DNA of 64,000 nt from the NCBI GenBank assembly GCA_963722585.1, contig CAVRNU010000018.1:1-64000 (forward strand). Direction: 5' to 3'. Source of the stretch: KBS-96 sp963722585. GTDB lineage: Bacteria > Acidobacteriota > Terriglobia > Bryobacterales > Bryobacteraceae. A model generated the notes under the pieces. The model saw only the letters and a program-made list of their open reading frames with translations. It did not search any database and was not told the DNA's origin. The position numbers were made by a program, and so were the translations under genes. Every line of letters begins with the position of its first letter. The stretch's first letter is position 1. Of the stretch, positions 1 to 8,829 are shown piece by piece.

Positions 1-379
1 CCAAATCCGTGTTGGCGAAACCGCTGGAACACCAATGCTCCGCGGCCACGACATCGCCCGCGCGAGGCTCGAATTCGGTGCGGATCTCGCCGCCCCATGT
101 ACCGTCTTCGAACGATTTCCGCGACCATGCTGCCTTCTGAATCGGCGCAATGTACTTCCAAGTCTCGTAGTCGCCAGGACGATATCGCCGATGCATCGCA
201 TAGAAAACCCGGATACCGGTCTTTCTCGCCGCTTCGAGAATCTGCTTCATATGAGGAACACACTGGTTCCTTTCGGCAACGCCCTTTATTCGATCCCATA
301 TTTTGCCGCCCTCGGAGATGAAGTCGTTATACGGATCGATCAAGGCAAGCCCGGTGATCTCCTTCTCATAGGTGTGCAT
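1..379 (-). CDS. Isochorismatase-family cysteine hydrolase (partial, C-terminus off window)
   Basis: The first 126 codons of a leftward gene are visible; the rest lies beyond the window edge. The start ATG at 379-377 follows a GGAGGA ribosome site at about 384-389. The N-terminus TGLALIDPYNDF matches the first strand of the isochorismatase-like fold, with Asp15 in the place of the catalytic aspartate, and the visible end SSGFANTDL matches the FxxTxL region that precedes the catalytic cysteine. The family hydrolyses amides or vinyl ethers such as isochorismate, nicotinamide or N-carbamoyl compounds. The substrate cannot be read from this part. It lies 122 bp downstream of an enoyl-CoA hydratase-like gene on the same strand, so a small catabolic operon is plausible. 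Confidence 0.75.
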   Translation of the reverse strand, partial: MHTYEKEITGLALIDPYNDFISEGGKIWDRIKGVAERNQCVPHMKQILEAARKTGIRVFYAMHRRYRPGDYETWKYIAPIQKAAWSRKSFEDGTWGGEIRTEFEPRAGDVVAAEHWCSSGFANTDL

Positions 380-501
380 GTTTCCTCCGGTCAATCGCAA
401 CCTTGGCTTCCGCCGAGAACCTCGACATTGATCGACATGCGCCTGCCGTCAAGGGCGGACGTCGAACGCCGGTGCCGAGTTCAGAAATCCAGGACGACGA
501 T

Positions 502-1344
502 TCAGTCGGGCTGCTTATCCGTGTCACCGTCGTCCGCCCGCCCGAACGCAGGGAGGTACTGGCCGAAGTTCAATTCGAAGTCGCTCCGAACACCGTAGCC
601 GATATTACGAACCTTCGCACGACGCGCCTGCGCACCGGGCAAGGCCAGCAGTGGGAAGAACAGGTCGTTGCTCGACTGAAGCTCGGTAGCTGTCGGCATC
701 CCGAACCGATTGACCTGGGCCTTCGCCGCGGCCAGCGTTTCATGGTCGAACGAGGCCAGACGCCGGACGAGAGTATCGACAAACGAGTCGAGGTCTTTAT
801 CGTCCAGCGTGCGGTTCACCCAGCCATATCGCTCGGCGATATCAGCGTCGAAATCATCGCCGCTAAGCACGATCTCAAGTGCGCGTGAGCGGCCGACCAG
901 GCGCGGGAGCCACTCCAGCGCTCCGCCGCCCGGGACCAGTCCAACGCCAACCTCGGGGTTGCCGAACAGGGCGCTTTGCCGGCTCGCGAAGCGCATGTCG
1001 CAGGCCAGCACGAACTCGTTACCGATGCCGCGCGTGCGGCCGCGAATCTTGGCGATGCTCACTACTGGCGTGGACGACAGGCGCAGCACAAACTCGCGCC
1101 AAAGGCCCAGCGCCTCTGGCCGTTCCGCTGCCTTGGCTACGTCGAGATGGGCGATGAAAAAATCGGGATTCGCCGACTGGAACACTACGACCTTGACGGA
1201 CGGGTCCGCCTCGAGGTCGGTCATTAGCGCTCCCAATTCGACGATCGTTGTGGGAACAAATATGTTGATCGGCGGGTTGCTGAAGGTGATCGTCCATAGG
1301 CCCGGATAGGTCTGGTCGATGTTGAACTGCGAATGGTCAGGCAT
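502..1344 (-). CDS. Enoyl-CoA hydratase/isomerase family protein
   Basis: The 280-residue product has the crotonase-fold layout: a VVVFQS strand near residue 55, FFIAHLD at the position of the first oxyanion-hole loop, GRTRGIGNEFVLACDMRFAS at about residues 104-123, and GNPEVGVGLVPGGGALEWLPRLVG after that, where the general acid/base Glu usually sits. Members hydrate, isomerise or cleave acyl-CoA thioesters in the cytosol. The start ATG at 1344 is supported by an AGGAGG about 9 bp upstream. The tail after about residue 240 is longer than in a minimal crotonase. It probably shares a transcript with the isochorismatase-like gene below it. The exact reaction is not predictable. Confidence 0.85.
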   Translation of the reverse strand: MPDHSQFNIDQTYPGLWTITFSNPPINIFVPTTIVELGALMTDLEADPSVKVVVFQSANPDFFIAHLDVAKAAERPEALGLWREFVLRLSSTPVVSIAKIRGRTRGIGNEFVLACDMRFASRQSALFGNPEVGVGLVPGGGALEWLPRLVGRSRALEIVLSGDDFDADIAERYGWVNRTLDDKDLDSFVDTLVRRLASFDHETLAAAKAQVNRFGMPTATELQSSNDLFFPLLALPGAQARRAKVRNIGYGVRSDFELNFGQYLPAFGRADDGDTDKQPD

Positions 1345-1494
1345 GGCGCATTTCCTCCTCTCTTTGTGAAGGTACCCTACCGCAGCGATCTGAAGCCCGC
1401 GTGGGGATGGCGGCCGTCCTCATAGCGCTAAAGGATCGAGGCAGCGGGGCCGTACCAGCTGCCCACGGAAGCGTCCTGATTCCCAACTTCATTC

Positions 1495-2583
1495 TTAAGC
1501 GTTGCTTCCCGCCCACTTCTTAGCCGGGCGCAGCATCGGCGTGACGCCGACCTGCTCCTCCGCCGTATACGGCGCTCCATAATACGGGAAATCCTTGCGA
1601 ATGCGCCCGCGGTCGGGAGCAAGTCCATCGACAATTGGCGTGTTGGCTGCCAGCGTCAACATCACATCCAACACATCGTCGCCGAGCGCGCGTCCATTGA
1701 AGCTGGCCACCTCAAATGCGGCGGACGTTCCAAGCTCGTAAGGCAGTGTGTTGGGACAAAGCCGTCGAGCGATCAGCTTCCCGTATTCACCCGGGTCCGC
1801 CGCCGAACCGGCATAAATCGTCATCTTCTCCGCAAAATCCGCGATCGTCTTCGCGAAGCGCTCTCGATCTTCAGACGGAACCGACGCATTGAATTGTTCT
1901 TTCAACTCTTGATCGCTCGGGTCGTCCAGGAAGATATGCGTAACCATAGGCAGGCCCCAACGCGAAACTTGTACCTCCGGCGCATGGCCAAAGAGGGAGA
2001 TCGTCGCCCATGCGTTGATTTTTCCCTTCCCAATCAGTTCGCTCGGCACCTCCAGCACAATCGCCGTAACATTCCGCCTCGCAAAGGGATTCTGCTGATG
2101 CAGAAAGGCGTCCCCATCGTAGCGCTGCTCCTTATAGAAAGCAGTCATAAATGTGCGGAATCCAGCATTTGCCGCAAATAGGTCTGGAGCAATCCCAACA
2201 TACGCACGAAGACCCGAATTAGTCACGACCGAACCGGTTTCACCCTCAACCAGGCTCTCTCCGGCGTCGCCACGAAGAGCATCGTCACCCGTCGCCTTCC
2301 GCACCACAACGGGCTGAATGTGAGTATGCTCACTGCCATCTCCGTGTCGTGGTTCACCAAACGTGAACTTGAACGTAACCTCTTCCTTCGCATCTCCGTT
2401 CAGGTCGAACCGGAACGCGTAGAGCCCTTCTGGATGAAGCGTATCCGGAGCCGATAGTCCCACATCCGGATTCACGGTCATCGCCATCACCGTCTTGCCC
2501 GAGGGGCCGTCAAATAAATAAAAGTCGCAGAGGTTGAGGCTCGGATCTTCCCTCGCCAGTTTGGTATCGAAATGATGTGACAT
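1495..2583 (-). CDS. DUF4331 family protein
   Basis: A 362-residue protein is read from ATG 2583. This start is preferred because TCTCCTT on the plus strand at 2590-2596 gives AAGGAGA 6 bp ahead of it, although the frame stays open to 3177. The N-terminus MSHHFDTKLAREDPSLNLCDFY and the later ADPGEYGKLIARRLCPN and RPAKKWAGSNA are typical of DUF4331 proteins, for which no biochemical role is established. Many DUF4331 members have a Sec signal; none is visible here. The upstream in-frame sequence belongs to a different, damaged gene, so the long open frame should not be annotated as a fusion. Confidence 0.8.
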   Translation of the reverse strand: MSHHFDTKLAREDPSLNLCDFYLFDGPSGKTVMAMTVNPDVGLSAPDTLHPEGLYAFRFDLNGDAKEEVTFKFTFGEPRHGDGSEHTHIQPVVVRKATGDDALRGDAGESLVEGETGSVVTNSGLRAYVGIAPDLFAANAGFRTFMTAFYKEQRYDGDAFLHQQNPFARRNVTAIVLEVPSELIGKGKINAWATISLFGHAPEVQVSRWGLPMVTHIFLDDPSDQELKEQFNASVPSEDRERFAKTIADFAEKMTIYAGSAADPGEYGKLIARRLCPNTLPYELGTSAAFEVASFNGRALGDDVLDVMLTLAANTPIVDGLAPDRGRIRKDFPYYGAPYTAEEQVGVTPMLRPAKKWAGSNA

Positions 2584-3177
2584 AAAGAATCTCCTTGAAA
2601 AGCATTGGCAATTAGACAACTCGAGAATCGAAGCATTGATTTTGCAGTTGGTCGTTTGGCCATCATGGTGGATGTTCCTCGGAGAGATTCTGCCGTAGCC
2701 CGTGGGTCCGAATCGCGCCGCCAGTTTATCGCATTCACCAATGTACTGAAGTTGGTTTCCAACCGTAAGAGCATAGACGCCCGGGCCCGGCGGTACATGA
2801 GCAAGCCGAAACCGAAGGGTCCCGAACTGTACCGATGAGGTCGGACGCCCGGTGGCAACGGGTGCGTGTATTCCGTAATCCCTAGAACGTCTGTATCGGG
2901 CCGAATTTCTTGGACGAGACGGAACAAGTATCGCCCGAATTGGCACTCCGTCATGACCAAAATGTACACCATAGTTCACATGGCCGCCTATGGTGAGATT
3001 TGGAACGTTAAGTCGGCCAGTGTCATGCCATTCGAGAGAAAACGCCCAGCAGCCTGTTTCCAGTCCTTTATCTCGGACCAAACGCCATGTTTCAAAATCG
3101 CTATTTAACGTCGAGCCGGGAGAAGGGCGATTCGGCCAGCTGATGCGAAAAAAACCGCGTGCCCATGGAGAAGGCAC
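2584..3177 (-). pseudogene. GIY-YIG-like endonuclease fragment, in frame with DUF4331
   Basis: The frame that continues upstream of the DUF4331 start encodes GVYALTVGNQLQYIGE, then GYGRISPRNI and TTNCKINASIL. These resemble the GIY...YIG strand pair and the following conserved block of small GIY-YIG proteins. No stop separates it from the DUF4331 reading frame, so its own C-terminus appears to be lost. The N-terminal part reads poorly in this frame. A better-looking stretch, FGRYLFRLVQEIRPDTD, lies in another minus frame at about 2840-2960, which suggests at least one frameshift. I read this as a decayed nuclease gene. A real two-domain protein is less likely because the DUF4331 ribosome site and start are strong. 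Confidence 0.5.
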
Positions 3178-3275
3178 GTGGCGACCAGAGGTTCAAGCAA
3201 TCGTTGGCTTTGGAACGGACGCGAATAGCGCGTCCTCTGGGACTGCCCTTCGGCTGGCTGTCCTCTCCGAACAGA

Positions 3276-3524
3276 TTAGCGGCGCCGCGGCGAGATCGAC
3301 TCCTGGATCGAGCGCAGCGTGTCGTTCACGTCCCGCAGCTCGTCTTTAGTCGCCAGGCGCTCGAGCGCGCGCTGGATCTCGCGATCGGGGCGCAGATACT
3401 CCTCCCGGTCCACGGAGTGCTCCACCTGCTTGTCGAGCTGGGTCTGCATACATCTTACGGAATCCGCAGTCGCACCGACGCGGGCATAGAGGTTACTCGT
3501 CGCTGCGCCTACCTGTTGCGACAC
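3276..3524 (-). pseudogene. Truncated copy of small coiled-coil protein gene (left duplicate)
   Basis: An 82-residue reading frame ends RDVNDTLRSIQESISPRRR and contains LDKQVEHSVDREEYL. It matches the last ~75 residues of the 130-residue gene at 6144-6536 almost position for position. It lacks the basic N-terminus and transmembrane helix of that copy and starts with the unrelated MSQQVGAATSNLY. The DNA at about 3290-3470 and 6155-6340 is a direct repeat that I estimate at about 80% identity by eye. It may be a truncated pseudogene, or a short soluble version. The two copies flank the TIR and PD-(D/E)XK-like genes. Confidence 0.5.
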
Positions 3525-3923
3525 GATTGCCCGAGATTCTCAAGACGCTGTGGCATTTCCCGTTCGTAATCGCGAACGGTGGTCTGCTAGTGCCCGCTCA
3601 CAGAACCTTGCCACGCAGACATTCTTGTTGACTTTGCGAATAGGAATGCAGGATATCGCGACACTCCCCACCCTCGAATCACATCGCCCACCTTCTGACG
3701 TTCTTCAACCGCTTGCGCACGACGCGCCTAGTGTTTTCGGCGGAAATCTCGCAAGCGGAGCAGAGCTTGAAGAAGTTGGAGAAAAGCTTAGGACCTGGCG
3801 TGCTTACCGATCACCCCCCATGTCCGCCATAGCCGCTCAACCTGCGGCGGTCGCCATTCGATTTGAGACTCAGCTGCGTGGTAACGTCGCATGTGATGGG
3901 CTTGCCCCGCACAACTTCTTCAT
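3525..3923. other. Intergenic, no gene recognised
   Basis: About 400 bp between the truncated coiled-coil gene and the TIR gene. Open frames exist on both strands (for example plus 3550-3981) but their translations have no family features and overlap the well-supported TIR gene. It should contain the TIR promoter; I see no convincing -35/-10 pair and no clear ribosome site ahead of 3924. Confidence 0.4.
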
Positions 3924-4901
3924 ATGGCGGCAGAAACACCCGAACATGACGTTGCGATCTCGTTTCTCTCGAAAGATCTAAGGATCGGAGAAGCGCTTCA
4001 CCAACGGCTGAGCCAAAGTCTGAAGGTGTTTTTCTATCCGAGAAGCCAAGAAGAGCTGGCGGGCACTGACGGTATGGTTTCGATGAAGAGGCCATTCCTC
4101 GAAACACGCGTGAGTGTTGTTCTGTATCGCAAGGACTGGGGATTGACGCCCTGGACCAGGATCGAGCAAACAGCGATTCAGGAAGCTTGCCTGGCGAAGG
4201 GCTGGGGCGGCCTGTTCTTTATCGTGTTGGATCGCAAAGATCAAATTCCCACTTGGCTTCCAACCAATTACGTCCGATTCAATTGGGAAGATTTTGGGCT
4301 AGATGAAGCAGTTGGGGCCATAAAGGCAAGAGCACTCGAACAGGGCGCCGAGCAGTCGCGACTTACTCCTGCCAAGCGGGCCGAGATGTTTGCGGCGGCG
4401 GCTGCGTATAGAGCAGACAAGGCAAATATGAACTCGTCCGCAGGGCTCGTGGCCATACTCGGGCAGGTTTCCAAGGTACTTGAGAGGATTGATGCGCACT
4501 GCGAAGACCCGAGCATCAAAGAACATTTGGGCGACTTTCGAAGGGAAAAGACAGATCGCTCTTTCATCCTCACCACAAACTACATTGGGATGATCATCCG
4601 CTGGGACCAGCAGTATGCAAATATGATCGACAAAAACAGCACGCTTACGGTCGAGGAATATGACGGTCGCTTGCTTCTAACCGCTGAACTGGGCCGGAGC
4701 GTGGAGTCCCGAAGACCGCAACGGTTGCGACAAACAAAATATCAGCCGGATCTCTCCCCGGCCCGGGAGTATGGCTGGAACGAAGAGGGATCGACCGAAT
4801 TTCTTTCTTCCGATGCGCTTGCTGAACGATGCGTCATCCATTTTATAGACCTCGTGGATCGTCAAGCCACAGGAGAGTTCGGGTATCGCGGTGTGTTCTG
4901 A
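3924..4901 (+). CDS. TIR-domain protein, candidate NADase or defence effector
   Basis: The 325-residue product opens with EHDVAISFLSKDLRIGEALHQRL, the first strand and helix of a TIR domain. It continues with VFFYPRSQEELAG, VSVVLYRKDWGLTPWTRIEQTAI and GLFFIVLD. Glu81 in WTRIEQ sits where the catalytic glutamate of NAD-cleaving TIR domains lies, so NAD+ hydrolysis is plausible. The TIR part covers about residues 8-145. The remaining 180 residues are helical, match nothing I recognise, and may hold the sensor or oligomerisation part. The gene faces a convergent protein with a possible PD-(D/E)XK motif. A role in phage defence is inferred from domain and context only. Confidence 0.8.
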   Translation: MAAETPEHDVAISFLSKDLRIGEALHQRLSQSLKVFFYPRSQEELAGTDGMVSMKRPFLETRVSVVLYRKDWGLTPWTRIEQTAIQEACLAKGWGGLFFIVLDRKDQIPTWLPTNYVRFNWEDFGLDEAVGAIKARALEQGAEQSRLTPAKRAEMFAAAAAYRADKANMNSSAGLVAILGQVSKVLERIDAHCEDPSIKEHLGDFRREKTDRSFILTTNYIGMIIRWDQQYANMIDKNSTLTVEEYDGRLLLTAELGRSVESRRPQRLRQTKYQPDLSPAREYGWNEEGSTEFLSSDALAERCVIHFIDLVDRQATGEFGYRGVF

Positions 4902-4950
4902 AGGCCTCATCGAAGACGAGTGCAGCAAAGAAGGGCAGCTCGTAAGCTAC

Positions 4951-5766
4951 TCACGGATACATCCGAAAAACCTTTTGCCCGTCCTTAACTGAGACATACA
5001 CGAATATTCGGTCGAAGACGCCAACTGCCGATCCTATTCTTGCTAGGACGGCTGCAACGGCATCTTCATAGCCAAAGTCGATTGCCTCGACAGGCGAGTT
5101 ATATGCAAAAGCTTGGTCGTAGTGGACAAGTAAGTGAAACTCGTTCACATTTGCCGGCTTGGCCGAATATTTACTTACCTTCGCCTGTGTGCAGTCGTAC
5201 AAGGCATCGACCATTGAATTCGGCGAGTATGCACCTCCGTTCATAGGGAACGTCATCCAGCCGATTTGCCCTCTTGTTCTCGCGCGGCCAACGCGAGGGT
5301 GAATGTCCACAGCGTCCAGATATTTCTTCAGCGTCGAAAACCCAGCGAAGTCGTTCCAAAGAAATCCTTGCGGTGATTGCCAATCGGGCTCTGTTGGCCA
5401 CCTTTTATCCAGCTGGTCCAAAAGGATCAGCAGTTCCGAGCGAAACGCTTGCTCGTCGTCGAATTGCAGTCGCCTCTTCGCAGAGAGCCAAACCAGTCCG
5501 AAATTCTCGGTGTTGTTCGGCTCCCACATGAGAAGCTTTTCAAAGGATCGCTCCAGAATCTCTTTTCGTTTGGCCTGGCCCATCTGTATCTCATCCAGCC
5601 AGGACGTGAGTTCTACCCCGACCGTGCGGCCATCTTCGAGGTCGCATTCGATATCCGGCGGATCGCTGGGCGCCAGATCCCACCGCTTCACCGCGGCGTC
5701 TGCAAACATTTGCTCTTCTTTGATAAAGCGTGCAAATACTGCCTTCTCTTTCGTTGGATTGCCCAT
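4951..5766 (-). CDS. Uncharacterised protein with possible PD-(D/E)XK-like motif
   Basis: I do not recognise a named family for this 271-residue protein. It has an acidic helix (FIKEEQMFADAAV) followed by PPDIECDLEDGRTVGVELTSWLDE. This resembles the E...PD...ExK order of restriction-endonuclease-like folds, here Glu18, Asp38 and Glu52, but with Thr54 where Lys is usual. The middle is rich in Trp and aromatic residues (WPTEPDWQSPQGFLWNDF). The C-terminus predicts alpha/beta structure ending VYVSVKDGQKVFRMYP. No signal peptide or membrane segment is visible. It converges on the TIR gene with about 50 bp between stops, and both lie inside the coiled-coil gene duplication. A nuclease or defence role is conjecture. 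Confidence 0.55.
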   Translation of the reverse strand: MGNPTKEKAVFARFIKEEQMFADAAVKRWDLAPSDPPDIECDLEDGRTVGVELTSWLDEIQMGQAKRKEILERSFEKLLMWEPNNTENFGLVWLSAKRRLQFDDEQAFRSELLILLDQLDKRWPTEPDWQSPQGFLWNDFAGFSTLKKYLDAVDIHPRVGRARTRGQIGWMTFPMNGGAYSPNSMVDALYDCTQAKVSKYSAKPANVNEFHLLVHYDQAFAYNSPVEAIDFGYEDAVAAVLARIGSAVGVFDRIFVYVSVKDGQKVFRMYP

Positions 5767-6143
5767 ATAAGTCTGGTACAGTGCCTTTCGTGGGACGCCA
5801 TCCCTATCTCATTTAATCGGAAATCGCCGAGCTAACGCTCTTCGGGCTTGTCAGAGACCGCGAAGCATGGCATAAAGCGAGGTACACCGCACTTGAGATG
5901 GGATACCCGCTGACCATGAATCGCGAAGGAACCGCACTCAATAGCTGCAACCGATATGCCTGCGCATGAGGCTTTGATCTACACTCGCAACGCAACTAGT
6001 TCCGACCACGTTCGAAGAATGGGCCGCGGCGCATCGGTACAACATCGCCGCCGCCGTGGTTCCCGTACTTGACATATCAATCCCGACCGCCGCACGCGAG
6101 AAGCATTCGATGGATGGAATGCCGGGTGTCGTCGCTGAACGAA
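5767..6143. other. Intergenic, no gene recognised
   Basis: About 375 bp upstream of the PD-(D/E)XK-like gene and downstream of the complete coiled-coil gene. The minus frame 5813-5995 has no family features. It should contain the leftward promoter of the 271-residue protein, but no element is clear enough to mark. Confidence 0.4.
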
Positions 6144-6536
6144 CTACCGGCGGTGGGGCGAGATCGACTCCTGAATCGAGCGCAGCGTATCGTTCACGTC
6201 GCGCAGCTCGTCCTTCGTAGCCATCCGCTCAAGCGCATGCTGAATCTCGCGATCGCGGCGAAGGTATTCTTCCCGGTCGACGGAATGCTCGATCTGTTTA
6301 TCAAGCTGAACCTGCGTTCGCGCGACCGAATCTGCGATCGCGCCGACGTGCGCATAGAGGTTAATCATCGAAACGACACCCGTGCCGATCAGCGCGGTCA
6401 GCAGGCTGATCAGAGCCGTTCCGAGAGTGCGGCCGAAATGAAAGCGCTCATCACGCACACCAGCACCATGGACGACGGCGTACGTGGCCGTTCGGGGCGG
6501 CCGCTCCGCGGCGGCGCTGCTGCGTCTGGTTGCCAT
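6144..6536 (-). CDS. Small membrane-anchored coiled-coil protein (complete copy)
   Basis: The 130-residue protein has a basic N-terminus (MATRRSSAAAERPPR), one predicted membrane helix around residues 38-58 (LGTALISLLTALIGTGVVSM), and a charged helix with heptad-like spacing (LDKQIEHSVDREEYLRRDREIQ) up to RDVNDTLRSIQESISPHRR. This is the layout of a single-pass protein with a coiled-coil tail. I do not know the family. A truncated copy sits at 3276-3524, so the pair brackets the TIR segment. A phage or island accessory role is possible because a tRNA 3' fragment lies just beyond its start, but nothing proves it. Confidence 0.6.
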   Translation of the reverse strand: MATRRSSAAAERPPRTATYAVVHGAGVRDERFHFGRTLGTALISLLTALIGTGVVSMINLYAHVGAIADSVARTQVQLDKQIEHSVDREEYLRRDREIQHALERMATKDELRDVNDTLRSIQESISPHRR

Positions 6537-6712
6537 GGGTTTGCTCTCATAAAAGGAGTGCCAGTGCGCCGGCGCCAGCGATGTTGGGAGTTCCCCGATG
6601 GGAAGTCAGGCGCAAATTCAGGCGCAAATTTGAGCGGCATCTAGCGGTTTCGGGCGGAGTAAACCGCCCGTAAGTGTTTGAAATATCGTTGGCCTGGCCG
6701 CCGAAAACCGCT

Positions 6713-6775
6713 CTCCACGGGACTCAAAATCCCGCGTTCTTCACTGAACATGTGGGTTCGACCCCCACCTCCAGC
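6713..6775 (+). pseudogene. tRNA-Leu(CAA) 3' fragment
   Basis: The segment holds a normal anticodon arm (stem CGGGA/TCCCG, loop CTCAAAA, anticodon CAA), a variable arm with stem GTTC/GAAC, a T arm with GTGGG/CCCAC around TTCGACC, and the 3' acceptor strand CTCCAGC plus A. The 5' acceptor partner (GCTGGAG would be expected) and a D arm are not found upstream, so it is not a complete tRNA gene. Such 3' fragments are typical of integration sites of tyrosine-recombinase elements. The last 20 or so bases recur at 53616. Confidence 0.65.
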
Positions 6776-7018
6776 AAACCGCTTAGAATCAGGCACTTAG
6801 TAGGATTATCGCGGACTCGCATGCACTAGCGCGCAAACTGTCTTAGAACGTCTTCGGCCTGCGCTTGGACACATTGAACGTACATTTCCATGATCCCGGC
6901 TATAAGCACTTTTTCGCTCCGTTGATATCGGTCGAAGACTTGAGTGCGAACCGAACAATGTACAGCACATCATGCCCAAGTTGCCAGTAAGTACCACGTT
7001 TCTCGCACATCGAATCGC
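6756..7018 (+). repeat. Left copy of ~265-bp direct repeat starting in the tRNA-Leu T loop
   Basis: The first 25 bp (6756-6780) are identical to 53616-53640. The following ~240 bp remain similar (I estimate about 75-85% by eye) to 53641-53786 plus 55283-55370, where an IS1380-type element interrupts the other copy. The distal part, read on the minus strand, resembles the 3' end of an istB gene (EKRGTYWQLGHD in the translation). The repeat may therefore be an attachment site, an old IS21-type end, or both. The two copies delimit about 47 kb. No integrase is present in the window. Confidence 0.6.
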
Positions 7019-7069
7019 CGTTGTTCGGCGACAATTGAACTTCCCGGCGTATAGGGCCGCCAGCGGTCG

Positions 7070-8193
7070 CTAGTCTCCTGTCCCAATGGTTCGTGAGCTA
7101 AGTCGGGGAGGCTGGACAGCGGAGTTTGTGCGGCGAGCGAAGCGTGCGATACTGGCCAGAATTTCGTCAGCGGTCCTGGTCCAGACGAAGGGTTTAGGGT
7201 CTTCGTTGTGAACCTCGATGTATTCGTGGATGGCCGCCTCCAGTTCTTTCACGCTTCGGAATGCGCCACGACGAATCTGCTTGTTCGTGATTTCGGCGAA
7301 CCAGCGCTCCACCAAGTTAATCCAGGAACCGTAGGTTGGGGTGAAGTGAACATGAAAGTGCGGTCGTTTGGCGAACCACTTCCGGATGATCGCCGTTTTG
7401 TGTGTTCCATAGTTGCCAGCACGACGTGCACATCCAGATCAGCGGGCACGTTCGCCTCGATGGTATCGAGAAATCTGCGGAATTCCCGAGAACGATGCCG
7501 GCGATGCAACTGGCCGATGACGCGGCTGGTCTTCAGTTCCAGCGCAGCGAATAGGGAGGTGGTGCCGTGGCGTTTGTAGTCGTGTGTGGGGCGCTCGAGT
7601 TGCCCCGGCCGTAAGGGCAGCATGGGCTGGGTGCGATCCAGCGCCTGAATCTGGCTCTTTTCATCAACGCAGAAGACCAGCGCGTGATCGGGCGGGTTCA
7701 TGTACAGGCCCACGATGTCCCGGACCTTTTCGATCAGCAATGGGTCGGGCGAGAGTTTGAAAGCTTCGGTTCAATGCGGCTGTAGGCCGAAGGCGTGCCA
7801 GATCCGGCTGATCGTCATGCGGCTGAGCCCGGTGGCCTTGGCCAGTTCGCGTTTGCTCCAGTGCGTCTGTCCGCGCGGCGTATTTTCGAGCGTTTGAATC
7901 ACGATTTGCTCGACCTGGTCATCGCTGATTTTACGTGGCGCCCCGTGGCGTGGTTCGTCGTAAATTCCTTCGAGGCGCCTCCTAAGAAACCGCGCGCGCC
8001 ACTTGCCCACCATGCCCAGGCAGCGCAGTCTCTTCGCGGCGGCTTTGTTGTCCAGGCCTTCGGCGCATGCCAGCACCACTCGCGCCCGCCGAGCCAGTAA
8101 TGGCTGACTGCGCGCCCGATGGGCCAGCGACTCAAGCCGTTCGCGCTCTCCTTCGGTCAACACCAACGGTTGTTTCGGTCGCCCCGTCCGCAT
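7070..8193 (-). pseudogene. IS630-family transposase, nonsense and frameshift
   Basis: The coding sequence reads MRTGRPKQPLVLTEGERERL at the start, with a helix-turn-helix region ending SRMTISRIWHAFGLQPH. It then meets TGA at 7771-7773 and continues in frame as TEAFKLSPDPLLIEKVRDI and VFCVDEKSQIQALDRTQP, which carries the first catalytic Asp of the DDE domain. At about 7410 the frame shifts. The expected LDNYGTHKT is spelled across two frames, consistent with loss of one base, and the C-terminal part VERWFAEITNKQIRRGAF continues in the new frame to a stop overlapping the TA duplication. The TGA is most simply a CGA-to-TGA change. The element is therefore not autonomous. Confidence 0.85.
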
Positions 8194-8261
8194 TCTGAAA
8201 CCTCCTCAGATGTTAGACGAACTGGCGCGACATTAGTTCACTGATTTCTGGGACAGGAGAC
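7073..8261 (-). mobile_element. IS630-type insertion sequence, complete ends, inactive
   Basis: Terminal inverted repeats GTCTCCTGTCCCA (7073 onward) and TGGGACAGGAGAC (ending 8261) are flanked on both sides by TA (7071-7072 and 8262-8263), the target duplication expected for IS630/Tc1 elements. The length of about 1.19 kb fits the family. Its transposase is broken by one nonsense codon and one frameshift. It sits about 50 bp inside the left tRNA-end repeat. Confidence 0.85.
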
Positions 8262-8384
8262 TAGGCCGTGTTGCACTTAGTATGCGAATTCGCGGAAGCG
8301 GGCTAACTATGGCTAACTATGGCTTGTACGCACGGCTGTCAAAGCATATGATGGCGCATACCATCGACTCGACTCGCGTCGACG

Positions 8385-8561
8385 CCTGAGCAACGAGCGG
8401 AGCTCTGGTTCTCGAAGATCGAGCGAGATGTCATTGCCCGCGGCGTGTTCACCTCGGTGACCGATCTCCGACGGAAGCTGATGCGATACATCAAGCAGTA
8501 CAACAAGACCGCCAAGCCGTTCCCGTGGGCCTACGCCGATCCGACGAGGCGCATCGCATGA
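8385..8561 (+). pseudogene. C-terminal fragment of a second IS630-type transposase
   Basis: Plus-strand translation gives PEQRAELWFSKIERDVIARG followed by VFTSVTDLRRKLMRYIKQYN and ends PWAYADPTRRIA before TGA at 8559-8561. This is the characteristic end of IS630-family transposases of a different subgroup from the neighbouring element. Only the last ~59 codons remain; no inverted repeat is seen. Confidence 0.7.
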
Positions 8562-8602
8562 TCGCTGTACAAGTCTTTCGGACGGTCCACTAGACGATGC
8601 GG

Positions 8603-8767
8603 CTATGCATTGGGCTTCCCGCGACTCTTGCGCATCGACTCGCCGCGCATCCCGATGCGATGCGCGTTGTGCACGAGCCGGTCTAAGATGCCGTCAGCAA
8701 GAGTAGGATCGCCAACTTGTTCGTGCCAGCGTGAGACAGGCAGTAGGATCGTGGAGCTACCTGATAG
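8603..8767 (-). pseudogene. istB 3' fragment (IS21 family)
   Basis: The minus strand encodes STILLPVSRWHEQVGDPTLADGILDRLVHNAHRI and a basic tail MRGESMRKSRGKPNA. It lines up with the last ~52 residues of the complete IstB at 44613-45359 (WHAQIGDPTVADSILDRL...GESMRKKRG). The ATPase core is missing. It is one of several IS21-type remnants in this stretch. Confidence 0.75.
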
Positions 8768-8829
8768 GTTCAACGATCGTAGGCCGTTGACGCCCGGTTG
8801 CTCCGGTTTCTTTTCGCTGGGTCGATTTT

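Noticed and set aside
403..888. Plus-strand open frames across 35-1309
   Set aside because: They are antisense to the isochorismatase-like and enoyl-CoA hydratase-like genes, which have good motifs and ribosome sites.
3550..3981. 143-codon plus-strand frame ahead of the TIR gene
   Set aside because: It overlaps the TIR start in another frame and its translation shows no domain or ribosome site.
6713..6775. Functional tRNA-Leu(CAA)
   Set aside because: No 5' acceptor strand GCTGGAG or D arm is present upstream; only the 3' part of a tRNA is there.
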